Shown here piece after piece: positions 52,409 through 60,108 of a DNA stretch of 64,000 bases (its first letter is position 1; the number at the start of each line of letters is the position of its first letter). The stretch is from the NCBI GenBank assembly GCA_002700305.1, contig PACZ01000024.1:62001-126000 (forward strand). Reading direction: 5' to 3'. Under the pieces are notes generated by a model. It did not search any database, was not told the origin of the DNA, and saw only the letters and a list, made by a program, of their open reading frames with translations. The position numbers and the translations under genes are program-made. The stretch is from Hyphomonas sp. (GTDB taxonomy: Bacteria > Pseudomonadota > Alphaproteobacteria > Caulobacterales > Hyphomonadaceae).

Positions 52409-53779
52409 ATGTCCATCAACATCACCATGCCGGCGCTCTCTCCCACGATGGAAGAAGGCACGCTGTCCAAATGGCTCGTCAAGGAAGGGGACACGATCTC
52501 CTCCGGTGACATCATCGCCGAGATCGAGACCGACAAGGCCACGATGGAAGTCGAGGCCGTGGATGAAGGCACCGTCGCCAAACTCCTGGTCGATGCCGGA
52601 ACCGAAGGCGTGAAGGTCAACGCCGTCATCGCCGTCCTGGCGGAAGAGGGCGAGGATGCTGCCTCGGTCAAAGTGCCGGATGCGAAGGCCGCACCGGAGC
52701 CTGCCAAGGAGCCTCCTAAAGAGGCAAAGAAAGAGTCATCTGAAGACACGCCGAAGTCCAGTCATAGTCCGGCTAAGTCCGATATGGTCATGGATAAGTC
52801 CGGTAAAGTCGGCGGTAGTCAGGGCAAAAAGGAGCTCGCGACCACGCCGCTGCCGTCCGCTAACACCGCTGACGGGCGCATCAAGGCGAGCCCGCTGGCG
52901 CGCCGGATCGCGGACATGAAAGGCATCGATCTCTCCGCCATTTCCGGCACCGGCCCGCGCGGCCGGATCATCAAGCGCGACGTCGAAAATGCGAAGCCTG
53001 GCGCTGCGCCTGCTGCAGCATCTGCAACAGCGCCGAAGCCGGACGGCCTGATCCTGCCGCAGGTCCTGGACGACCGGATCTACGCGCCAGACAGCTATGA
53101 GCTGAAGCCGCTGGACGGCATGCGCAAGACCGTGGCCCGCCGCCTGACCGAAAGCTTCATGCAGGTACCGCACTTCCCGCTGAACGTGGACCTCAACATC
53201 GACCGGCTACTCGCCTCGCGATCTGCAATAAATGCTGCAGCAGAGAAGGGGATCAAGATCTCGGTCAATGACATGCTGATCAAGGCGGCGGCGCTCGCCC
53301 TGATGGACGAGCCGGACTGCAATGCCAGCTACACTGACAAAGGCATCGCCTATCACAAGCACGCCAACGTCTCGGTCGCTGTCGCCATCGATGGCGGCCT
53401 GATCACGCCGGTGATTTTTGAGGCGGAAGAGAAAGGACTCTCTGAAATCTCCAAGGAAATGAAGGATCTGGCAGAGCGCGCCCGGGAGCGTAAGCTGAAG
53501 CCGCAGGAATATACCGGCGGCACGTTCTCGATATCGAACCTCGGCATGTTCGGCATCAAATCCTTCGCCTCCATCATCAACCCGCCGGAAGGCATGATCC
53601 TCTCCGTCGGCGCCGGCGAGAAACGCGCTGTGGTGAACGCCAAAGGCAATGTCGAGGCCGCCACGATCATGAGCGTCACGCTCACCTGTGACCACCGCGT
53701 CATCGGCGGCGCCGAAGGCGCGAAATGGTTGCAGGCTTTCAAGCGCTACGTCGAAACCCCTGAAGCGATGCTTCTTTAG
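52409..53779 (+). CDS. pdhC: Pyruvate dehydrogenase E2, dihydrolipoyl acetyltransferase
   Basis: A 456-residue core subunit. It has one lipoyl domain (1-~80, Lys in [17 protein letters not shown]), a long charged linker (~85-150), a peripheral-subunit-binding domain ([35 protein letters not shown], ~152-190) and the catalytic domain (~225-456). The active-site His is H429 in [13 protein letters not shown]; the usual DHRxxDG reads DHRVIGG, so the conserved Asp is Gly433. Residues ~118-138 of the linker are encoded by a 10-bp tandem repeat array. AAGGGGA overlaps the pdhB stop as ribosome site. Confidence 0.96.
   Translation: MSINITMPALSPTMEEGTLSKWLVKEGDTISSGDIIAEIETDKATMEVEAVDEGTVAKLLVDAGTEGVKVNAVIAVLAEEGEDAASVKVPDAKAAPEPAKEPPKEAKKESSEDTPKSSHSPAKSDMVMDKSGKVGGSQGKKELATTPLPSANTADGRIKASPLARRIADMKGIDLSAISGTGPRGRIIKRDVENAKPGAAPAAASATAPKPDGLILPQVLDDRIYAPDSYELKPLDGMRKTVARRLTESFMQVPHFPLNVDLNIDRLLASRSAINAAAEKGIKISVNDMLIKAAALALMDEPDCNASYTDKGIAYHKHANVSVAVAIDGGLITPVIFEAEEKGLSEISKEMKDLAERARERKLKPQEYTGGTFSISNLGMFGIKSFASIINPPEGMILSVGAGEKRAVVNAKGNVEAATIMSVTLTCDHRVIGGAEGAKWLQAFKRYVETPEAMLL
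52760..52820 (+). repeat. 10-bp tandem repeat array inside the pdhC linker
   Basis: AGTC or GGTC ends recur at 52763, 52769, 52779, 52789, 52800, 52810 and 52820, i.e. every 10 bp (one 11) after the first unit. Units include CGGCTAAGTC, CGATATGGTC, CGGTAAAGTC and GGCGGTAGTC. CGGTAAAGTC differs by one base from CGGTATAGTC, the sense-strand unit of the array at 4331-4380. The array encodes a Ser/Lys/Gly-rich stretch of the flexible linker, read in all three phases. Confidence 0.75.
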
Positions 53780-53795
53780 GCCGGAAGGGCATTCC

Positions 53796-55211
53796 ATGAG
53801 CACCCAATACGACCTTATCGTCATCGGTTCCGGCCCCGGCGGCTATGTGACCGCAATCCGGGCGACGCAGCTGGGCCTGAAGACCGCCATCGTCGAGCGC
53901 GACGCGCTGGGCGGCATCTGCCTCAACTGGGGCTGTATCCCAACCAAGGCGCTGCTGCGCTCCGCTGAGGTGCTTTACCTCGCAAAGCACGCCAAGGATT
54001 TCGGCCTCGTCATCAACAAGGCGGATTTCGATCTGGAAGCGGTCGTAAAGCGCTCTCGCGGCGTGGCGAACCAGCTGTCGAATGGCGTGAAGTTCCTCAT
54101 GAAGAAGAATAAGATCGACGTTTTGGAAGGCACGGCGCGACTCGAAAAAGGCTCGCCTGCGCCGAAAGTCATCGTGAAGGGCAAGGACGGGAAGGATACC
54201 TCCTACCAGTCCAAGCATGTCATCCTCGCCACAGGTGCCCGCGCGCGGGACATCCCGCAGGCTGGGCTCGTCGCCGATGGCAAACTCGTCTGGACCTATC
54301 GTGAAGCCATGACGCCGGATGTTATGCCGAAGCGGCTGCTGGTCATCGGCTCTGGTGCCATCGGAATCGAGTTTGCGAGCTTCTATAACGAGCTGGGTGC
54401 AGAGACGACCGTTGTGGAAGTCATGGACCGCATCCTGCCGGTGGAAGACGAGGAGATCTCGAAACACGCCGAGAAGGAATTCAAGAAACAGGGAATGAAG
54501 ATCCTGACCGGCACGCAGGTCGGTAACCTCAAACCCGGCAAGAACACCGTGACCGCCGAGATCACTGGCAAGGATGGTAAGAAGGAGACGCAGGAATTCG
54601 ACCGCGTCATCCTCGCCGTCGGCATTGTTGGTAATGTCGAAAATCTCGGCCTTGAAGCGCTCGGCGCAAAGATCGAGAAAACCCACGTTGTGGTCGACGG
54701 CCATGGCAAGACAGGCGTGCCCGGCCTCTACGCCATTGGCGACCTCACCGGCCCACCTTGGCTTGCCCACAAGGCGAGCCATGAAGGCGTCATTTGCGTC
54801 GAGGGTATCGCGGGCAAGGGCCATGGCGAGAAGTTCGATCCGTGGAATGTGCCCGGCTGCACCTATTCGCACCCGCAGGTCGCCAGCGTTGGCCTCACGG
54901 AGAAGGCGGCGAAGGAAAAGGGCTACGACATCAAGGTCGGCCGCTTCCCATTCATCGGGAACGGCAAAGCCATTGCCCTCGGCGCACCGGATGGCTTCGT
55001 GAAGACCGTTTTCGACAAGAAAACCGGCGAACTGCTCGGCGCGCACATGGTCGGCGCGGAAGTAACTGAGCTGATCCAGGGCTATGTCATCGCCCGGCAG
55101 GGTGAGCTGACGGAGCAGGACCTCGCGCACACTGTCTTCCCACACCCAACGCTGTCGGAAATGATGCACGAATCCGTGCTCGATGCAGAAGGGCGCGTCC
55201 TCCACACCTAA
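53796..55211 (+). CDS. lpdA: Dihydrolipoyl dehydrogenase (E3)
   Basis: A 471-residue flavoprotein that reoxidises the dihydrolipoyl arms of the complex and passes electrons to NAD. The FAD-binding start is DLIVIGSGPGGYVTAIRA. The redox disulfide is in GGICLNWGCIPTKALL. The NAD-binding region is LLVIGSGAIGIEFASFY, and the C-terminal catalytic His-Glu pair is in HPTLSEMMHE. It follows pdhC by 16 bp and closes the pdh operon. ATG 53796 is preceded by GGAAGGG. Some loops (KNKIDVLEGTARLEKGS) match the PDH-linked rather than the OGDH-linked alphaproteobacterial form. Confidence 0.97.
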   Translation: MSTQYDLIVIGSGPGGYVTAIRATQLGLKTAIVERDALGGICLNWGCIPTKALLRSAEVLYLAKHAKDFGLVINKADFDLEAVVKRSRGVANQLSNGVKFLMKKNKIDVLEGTARLEKGSPAPKVIVKGKDGKDTSYQSKHVILATGARARDIPQAGLVADGKLVWTYREAMTPDVMPKRLLVIGSGAIGIEFASFYNELGAETTVVEVMDRILPVEDEEISKHAEKEFKKQGMKILTGTQVGNLKPGKNTVTAEITGKDGKKETQEFDRVILAVGIVGNVENLGLEALGAKIEKTHVVVDGHGKTGVPGLYAIGDLTGPPWLAHKASHEGVICVEGIAGKGHGEKFDPWNVPGCTYSHPQVASVGLTEKAAKEKGYDIKVGRFPFIGNGKAIALGAPDGFVKTVFDKKTGELLGAHMVGAEVTELIQGYVIARQGELTEQDLAHTVFPHPTLSEMMHESVLDAEGRVLHT

Positions 55212-55291
55212 GCGCGCCACAGCCGCTTCCTTGCCCTTGCGCAATCGCGCCTGATACGCAGGATGCGTGCATCAAGGTCAGGGGGTTGCAG

Positions 55292-56437
55292 ATGATCGGA
55301 AGACTAGCCGCGTGTATGGTTGTGGTAGCGGGACTGGCGGCATGTGCGCCGAAGCCTGCGTCTGAAGAGGACAAGCCGGTCGTGACCGAACCTGCCGCAG
55401 ACCTGCCGGAACCGAGGGAAGGCGTGGTCACAGACCGCTTCGCCCGTCTCGCGCTCGCCTGCGTACACAAGGAGTATCCGAACAAGATCGGCCACCTCAT
55501 GAATTCCGATGCGGATGCCGGTACACCTCGGGAGTTCCATCCGGCCTTCTACGGCTGCTTCGACTGGCATTCATCGGTACATGGTCACTGGCTGCTTGTG
55601 CGCATCCTCAACACCGATCCGGACACGCCTTACCGCCCGGCGATCATCGACGCGCTGTCGCAGAGTTTCACACCTGAAAACATTGCTGGCGAGCTGGCCT
55701 ACTTCGAGGCGCCAGGCCGGGCGGGCTTCGAACGTCCCTATGGCCAGGCCTGGTTCCTGCAGCTGATGAGCGAGCTGCGCGAAGGGGATTTCCCGGAGGC
55801 TGCAACCTGGGTCGAAACCCTCTCGCCGCTGGAAGACCAGATAGAGGCGAACACCTCGGCCTGGCTCGACAAACTGGTTTATCCGATCCGCATCGGCACC
55901 CACAATCAGACGGCTTTCGCCTTCGGCCTCATGCTGGATTGGGCCGACACGGCAGATCGCATGCAATTTCGTGAGAAACTTGCCGCCAAAGTGCTGGGCT
56001 TCCATGAGAAAGACGTGAACTGCCCGTTGGCTTATGAGCCTTCGGGTGAGGACTTCCTGTCGCCCTGCCTGATGGAAGCAGACCTCATGCGCCGCGTTAT
56101 GGGCACAGAGCAATATGCCGCCTGGCTGAGCCTGTTCCTGCCACAGATCCCGGTGGATGGCAGCGCTGACTGGCTGGAGCCCGGCATGGTGCTCGACCCG
56201 TCCGACGGAAAGCTCGTCCATCTCGACGGCGTGAACCTCTCCCGTGCCTGGGCGCTTGAGGGCATCGCCTCAGCTCTGCCGCCGAGCGACCCTCGACGGG
56301 CCGCGTTGCTGGCCGCTGCCGCGCGCCATAAGGAAACCGGTATCGCGGCCGTCAGCGACACGCACTATTCGGGTAGCCACTGGCTCGCGAGCTTTGCGAC
56401 CTATCTGGAAACACGCCGGGGCATACGCGTCGAATGA
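55292..56437 (+). CDS. DUF2891 lipoprotein
   Basis: A 381-residue secreted lipoprotein. The signal peptide MIGRLAACMVVVAGLAAC ends in a lipobox (LAAC). The DUF2891 hallmark FHPAFYGCFDWHSSVHGHWLLVRIL is intact, with GQAWFLQLMSEL, RIGTHNQTAFAFGLMLDWA and the C-terminal SDTHYSGSHWLASFATY. The family is all-helical and uncharacterised, with conserved His/Trp clusters suggestive of a hydrolase or carbohydrate-binding active site, but no activity is known. CAGGGGG precedes ATG 55292. The 3' end overlaps the Nramp-like gene by 4 bp (ATGA), linking it to the 5-oxoprolinase operon. Confidence 0.85.
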   Translation: MIGRLAACMVVVAGLAACAPKPASEEDKPVVTEPAADLPEPREGVVTDRFARLALACVHKEYPNKIGHLMNSDADAGTPREFHPAFYGCFDWHSSVHGHWLLVRILNTDPDTPYRPAIIDALSQSFTPENIAGELAYFEAPGRAGFERPYGQAWFLQLMSELREGDFPEAATWVETLSPLEDQIEANTSAWLDKLVYPIRIGTHNQTAFAFGLMLDWADTADRMQFREKLAAKVLGFHEKDVNCPLAYEPSGEDFLSPCLMEADLMRRVMGTEQYAAWLSLFLPQIPVDGSADWLEPGMVLDPSDGKLVHLDGVNLSRAWALEGIASALPPSDPRRAALLAAAARHKETGIAAVSDTHYSGSHWLASFATYLETRRGIRVE

Positions 56438-57642
56438 AGTTGCCATTCGGTCCCGGCGCACTGGTCGCAGCTGCCTTCATCGGGCCGGGGACGGTGACAG
56501 CCTGTACGTTGGCTGGCGCAAACTTCGGCTACGCCCTGATCTGGGCGCTGGTCTTTGCGACCATCGCGACCATGGTTCTGCAGGACATGGCAGCCCGACT
56601 GGGTATCGCCAGCGGCAAAGGGCTGGGAGAGGCACTTATCGCGCCCGGAACGCCAATCGTCCTGAAATGGCTGTCAGTTGCCCTGGTTATGGCGGCGTTG
56701 GCGCTTGGGAATGCTGCATATGAAGCGGGGAATTTATCCGGCGGCGCTTTGGGGGCAGGGGCCGCGTTTGGTTTGGCTGAGACAGCCCAGCGGGGGGTTG
56801 TCTGGGTGCTGGCGGGATTGGCGGCGGCGGTTATTCTGATCGGGCGCTACAAGCTGCTGGAGCGGCTTCTGGTCGGACTGGTCATCCTGATGAGCCTCGC
56901 ATTTGCGGGCAGCCTGCTTCTGGTTCGACCGGATGTAACGCAAATGTTCATAGGCCTCAGGCCGGGTTTGCCGGAAGGCAGTCTTCTGACGGCCATTGCC
57001 CTCATCGGGACGACGATTGTTCCCTATAATCTCTTCCTGCACGCAGCCTCCGTCCGCGAGAAATGGCCGGAGGGCGGACCCGAAGCGCTCCGTGCCGCTA
57101 GCGCCGACACGCGTGCCTCGATTGGCCTTGGCGGGTTGATTTCGATCCTGATCCTCTCAACGGCTGCGGCCAGCCTCTTCGGCTCAGGCATTCAGATACA
57201 GGGCGCGGCCGATATGGCAGCAAGCCTGGAGCCGGCCTATGGACCGCTGGCGCGCCTCCTGGTTGGCGCTGGCCTTTTGGCGGCAGGCTTGTCATCTGCG
57301 GTGACAGCCCCAATCGCGACGGCCTACGCTGTTTGTGAGGTCACCGGTATGCGAAATCGCGGACAGGAGTTCCGGGGAATCGCCCTGGCCGTCCTTGCCA
57401 TCGGAACAATCGTTGCGTCGCTCGGTCTGAAGCCAGTGAACCTGATCCTGGTCGCCCAGGTTGCGAACGGTATCTTGCTGCCGATCGTCGCTGTGTTTCT
57501 GATTGTCACCATGAACCGGAAATCCATTCTCGGGGAGCATGTGAATGGTCTCTGGAGCAACATTCTGGGGAGCATCGTTGTTCTGATTGCCAGCGGCTTT
57601 GGATTGAGACTTGTTCTGCGGGCATTCGGAGTCTGGCCATGA
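56434..57642 (+). CDS. Nramp-related transporter lacking the metal motif (YcsG-like)
   Basis: A 402-residue polytopic protein with about 11 helices and the Nramp/LeuT fold. Helix 1 reads FIGPGTVTACTLAG (GPGT, 17-20) where metal transporters have DPGN. Helix 6 reads IGTTIVPYNLFLHAASV (VPYN, 196-199) where they have the MPHN motif. So the Asp, Asn and Met that bind Mn/Fe are all replaced and divalent-metal transport is unlikely. It is coupled by 4-bp overlaps to the DUF2891 gene before and pxpA after. In Bacillus subtilis an Nramp-like gene (ycsG) also precedes pxpA (ycsF). Uptake of 5-oxoproline or a related compound is a reasonable guess. Confidence 0.8.
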   Translation: MKLPFGPGALVAAAFIGPGTVTACTLAGANFGYALIWALVFATIATMVLQDMAARLGIASGKGLGEALIAPGTPIVLKWLSVALVMAALALGNAAYEAGNLSGGALGAGAAFGLAETAQRGVVWVLAGLAAAVILIGRYKLLERLLVGLVILMSLAFAGSLLLVRPDVTQMFIGLRPGLPEGSLLTAIALIGTTIVPYNLFLHAASVREKWPEGGPEALRAASADTRASIGLGGLISILILSTAAASLFGSGIQIQGAADMAASLEPAYGPLARLLVGAGLLAAGLSSAVTAPIATAYAVCEVTGMRNRGQEFRGIALAVLAIGTIVASLGLKPVNLILVAQVANGILLPIVAVFLIVTMNRKSILGEHVNGLWSNILGSIVVLIASGFGLRLVLRAFGVWP

Positions 57643-58391
57643 GAACTTCGATTTGTCTGAACGCGGATGTGGGCGAATTGCCGGGGCCGGAAGGCCGGGC
57701 ACTCGATCGGGCAATCCTGGATGTTGTAACCAGATGTAGTATCGCCTGCGGAGGTCATGCGGGAGATGACGATACCATGGCGGCGACCATCCGTGCCGCG
57801 CAGGCCAGGGGCGTGAGAATTGGCGCACACCCGTCTTACCCTGACAGGGAAGGTTTCGGCCGGTCACGGGCAAACATCGGTGACGAAGATCTTTTCCGTT
57901 CCCTGATGTCCCAGGTCAGGACGCTGAAAGCGATCGCCCGGGAGCGCAACGCCACCATTGCTCATCTCAAGCCGCATGGCGCTTTGTATAATGACGCGGC
58001 GAAGAGTGGGCCCCTCGCAGAACGCGTGGTCTCCCTGTGTCTCGAAACGGATATATCGGAACTTATTGGACCGCCGGCGTCAGAGCTGGAAGCGAGCGCA
58101 AAACGGGCTGGCCTTGTTTTTGTCGCCGAGGCATTTGCGGACCGCTCTTATGAGGTCGATGGCAGCCTGACACCCCGGACCATGGAAGGGGCACTGATCA
58201 CCGATGATGCCCGCCAGTTGGAACAGGTCCTCACTTTGATTGAGAGCGGACACGTCACTGCACGCACAGGAGAAGTCATCAAAGTGCCTGCCGATACAAT
58301 TTGTCTGCACGGAGACACGCCCGGCGCTGCCCGTGCAGCGCACCTCCTCAAAACGTCTTTGCTGGACCGCGGCGTAACGATTGAGGCGTGA
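57639..58391 (+). CDS. pxpA: 5-oxoprolinase subunit A (LamB/YcsF family)
   Basis: A 250-residue subunit of the prokaryotic ATP-dependent 5-oxoprolinase, which opens pyroglutamate to glutamate. The start TSICLNADVGELPGPEG, CSIACGGHAGDDDTMAATIRAAQARGVRIGAHPSYPDREGFGR and IAHLKPHGALYNDAAKSG are the family signatures. VAEAFADRSYEVDGSLTPR and ICLHGDTPGAARAA close it. It overlaps the transporter gene by 4 bp and is followed by pxpB after 3 bp. Confidence 0.94.
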   Translation: MRTSICLNADVGELPGPEGRALDRAILDVVTRCSIACGGHAGDDDTMAATIRAAQARGVRIGAHPSYPDREGFGRSRANIGDEDLFRSLMSQVRTLKAIARERNATIAHLKPHGALYNDAAKSGPLAERVVSLCLETDISELIGPPASELEASAKRAGLVFVAEAFADRSYEVDGSLTPRTMEGALITDDARQLEQVLTLIESGHVTARTGEVIKVPADTICLHGDTPGAARAAHLLKTSLLDRGVTIEA

Positions 58392-58394
58392 GGC

Positions 58395-59027
58395 ATGATC
58401 GATTGCGATATTGCTCTTCTCGGCGATGACGCGGTGTCCCTGAGGCCGGTTGATAGGGAGCATCGCCATACGCTTGCGCAGTCTCTGCGCGAAAGCGGGC
58501 GCTGGGTGGATGTCGTGCCGGGCAAGGAGATCGTTGCGGTCCGGTTCGACCCTCAGGTCACGGCGCCTGCAGAGGCAGTTGCGGGCCTTGAAGACTGGCT
58601 GAAGAACTATGACGGGCAGTCGTACGGAGCAGGGGAGCCGATGGAGCTGGTGTTGGATACGTCTGCCGCAAACGCTCCGGACCTTGAAGCCCTCGCTCAA
58701 CAGAACAAATTGTCGCCGGAGGCATTCCTGCAGAAAGTTATTCAGAGCGATCTGGTCGTGGACATGCTCGGCTTCACTCCGGGCTTTGCCTATGTCGATG
58801 GTGTGGATAAGAGTCTGGTGGCGGAACGCCTATCCGTGCCCAGAGTAAAGGTGCCAGCCGGTTCGGTAGGGCTGCTGAGTGGTCAGATCGGATTGTATGC
58901 TCTCGAAGGGCCGGGCGGTTGGCCGATCATTGGCCGCCTGAACAAAAAGCTGTTCGACGCAGAGAAGCGAAATCCGTTCCTGTTGCAGGCGGGGCAACCG
59001 ATTTCCCTGAAGCTGGCAGCCAGTTGA
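58395..59027 (+). CDS. pxpB: 5-oxoprolinase subunit B (KipI family)
   Basis: A 210-residue protein related to KipI and to the N-terminal half of allophanate hydrolase subunit 1. Recognisable parts are LLGDDAVSLRPVDREH, VVPGKEIVAVRFDP, and the conserved MLGFTPGFAYVDGVDKSLVAERLSVPRVKVPAGSVGLLSGQIGLYALEGPGGWPIIGRLN-type region near the C-terminus. B and C together bind ATP and phosphorylate 5-oxoproline. The start is ATG 58395 (3 bp after pxpA), and pxpC begins 1 bp after its stop, so A, B and C are made in step. Confidence 0.93.
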   Translation: MIDCDIALLGDDAVSLRPVDREHRHTLAQSLRESGRWVDVVPGKEIVAVRFDPQVTAPAEAVAGLEDWLKNYDGQSYGAGEPMELVLDTSAANAPDLEALAQQNKLSPEAFLQKVIQSDLVVDMLGFTPGFAYVDGVDKSLVAERLSVPRVKVPAGSVGLLSGQIGLYALEGPGGWPIIGRLNKKLFDAEKRNPFLLQAGQPISLKLAAS

Positions 59028-59028
59028 T

Positions 59029-59958
59029 ATGAGCTTCGTTGTACTAAAACCGGGGCTTCAAACGACGCTGCAAGCGGCACCACGATATGGATTTCGTCAC
59101 ATGGGCGTGCCGGCGTCGGGAGCCGCAGATCCTCTTTCCATGGCGCTTGCAAACAGACTGGTCGGCAATCCTTCGGATACCTGCTCGCTGGAAATTCCAT
59201 TCGGTGTGTTTGCGCTGGAGGCGCAGGCAGAAGCAAGAGTTGCAGTGACGGGCGCTCCGGCAACGGTTCTGATAAATGGCAAAGCCGCACCCATGCACAA
59301 GACTTTATCGGTACGGCCAGGGGATGCGCTGGAACTCGGCCCAGCTGAAACAGGCGCACGCGTATACCTGTCCGTCGCGGGAGGCTTTGCGGGGAGCGCT
59401 TTTCTGGGAAGTGTGTCGACCTATCTGCCAGCCGGGTTTGGCGGACAGGAAGGGCGTGCGCTCAAGAACGGAGATATGCTTTCTCTATGCAACCCAGACA
59501 CCGCCCCGGTTGATCTGGAGACGCCTGATCACATGCGGCAGGTCTTTTCTCATGGGTTTGCTTTGCGTTGTGTTCCGGGTCCGGATGAAGACTTGATTGC
59601 CGGCTGGGATCGCAATCAGGATTTCGTGGCATCAAGGCGGGCCGACAGGACAGGCATCGAAGTCACGGGTTCCTGGCCACGTTTGGAGAATTCTGCGTTG
59701 AAACCGAGCGCGCCGATATTTCCCGGTGGTGTTCAGCTAACACCATCCGGCGCGGCTTTTATCCTGTTGCAGGACGCGCAGACCACCGGCGGCTACCCTC
59801 ATGTTCTGCAGGTCGCTCATGTCGACCGGCACCTGCTTGGGCAAATCCGGCCGGGTAATCGAATTCAGTTCCTGAAAAGGACTCCCGAAGAAGCCGCTGA
59901 GGATCTGCGGGAGAAGATAGCATACTTCCGAGAGTGGTTACCTGATCTGCATCTCTAA
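59029..59958 (+). CDS. pxpC: 5-oxoprolinase subunit C (KipA family)
   Basis: A 309-residue biotin-dependent-carboxyltransferase-like (KipA) protein. Signatures are LKPGLQTTLQAAPRYGFRHMGVPASGAADPLSMALANRLVGN, LEIPFGVFALEA, ARVYLSVAGGFAG and the C-terminal GGVQLTPSGAAFILLQDAQTTGGYPHVLQVAHVDRHLLGQIRPGN-type region. With PxpB it forms the ATP-using half of 5-oxoprolinase. It is the last gene of the operon; its stop interlocks with that of ccoS (CTAA, 4 bp), so no spacer separates it from the convergent cbb3 assembly genes. Confidence 0.94.
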   Translation: MSFVVLKPGLQTTLQAAPRYGFRHMGVPASGAADPLSMALANRLVGNPSDTCSLEIPFGVFALEAQAEARVAVTGAPATVLINGKAAPMHKTLSVRPGDALELGPAETGARVYLSVAGGFAGSAFLGSVSTYLPAGFGGQEGRALKNGDMLSLCNPDTAPVDLETPDHMRQVFSHGFALRCVPGPDEDLIAGWDRNQDFVASRRADRTGIEVTGSWPRLENSALKPSAPIFPGGVQLTPSGAAFILLQDAQTTGGYPHVLQVAHVDRHLLGQIRPGNRIQFLKRTPEEAAEDLREKIAYFREWLPDLHL

Positions 59959-60107
59959 AGCGGTTTGTCTTCATCATCGATGAGGATGCGATTGGCAGAC
60001 CCGACGGGGTCATCGAACTGCCCCGACCGCACAGACCAGATGAATGCGCCCAATCCGAGCAGGCCCATGAAAAGGGCAATCGGGATGAGAAAGAGAATAC
60101 CGCTCAT
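59955..60107 (-). CDS. ccoS: Cytochrome oxidase cbb3 assembly protein CcoS
   Basis: A 50-residue protein with one membrane helix (LFLIPIALFMGLLGLGAFIWSVRSGQFDDP), the CcoS hallmark being the helix followed by WSVRSGQFDD and a short acidic tail. It is needed for cofactor insertion into cbb3 oxidase. ATG 60107 is 1 bp after the ccoI stop, so it is co-translated with the copper pump. A longer in-frame start at 60146 lies inside ccoI and adds no homology. Confidence 0.92.
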   Translation of the reverse strand: MSGILFLIPIALFMGLLGLGAFIWSVRSGQFDDPVGSANRILIDDEDKPL

Positions 60108-60108
60108 A

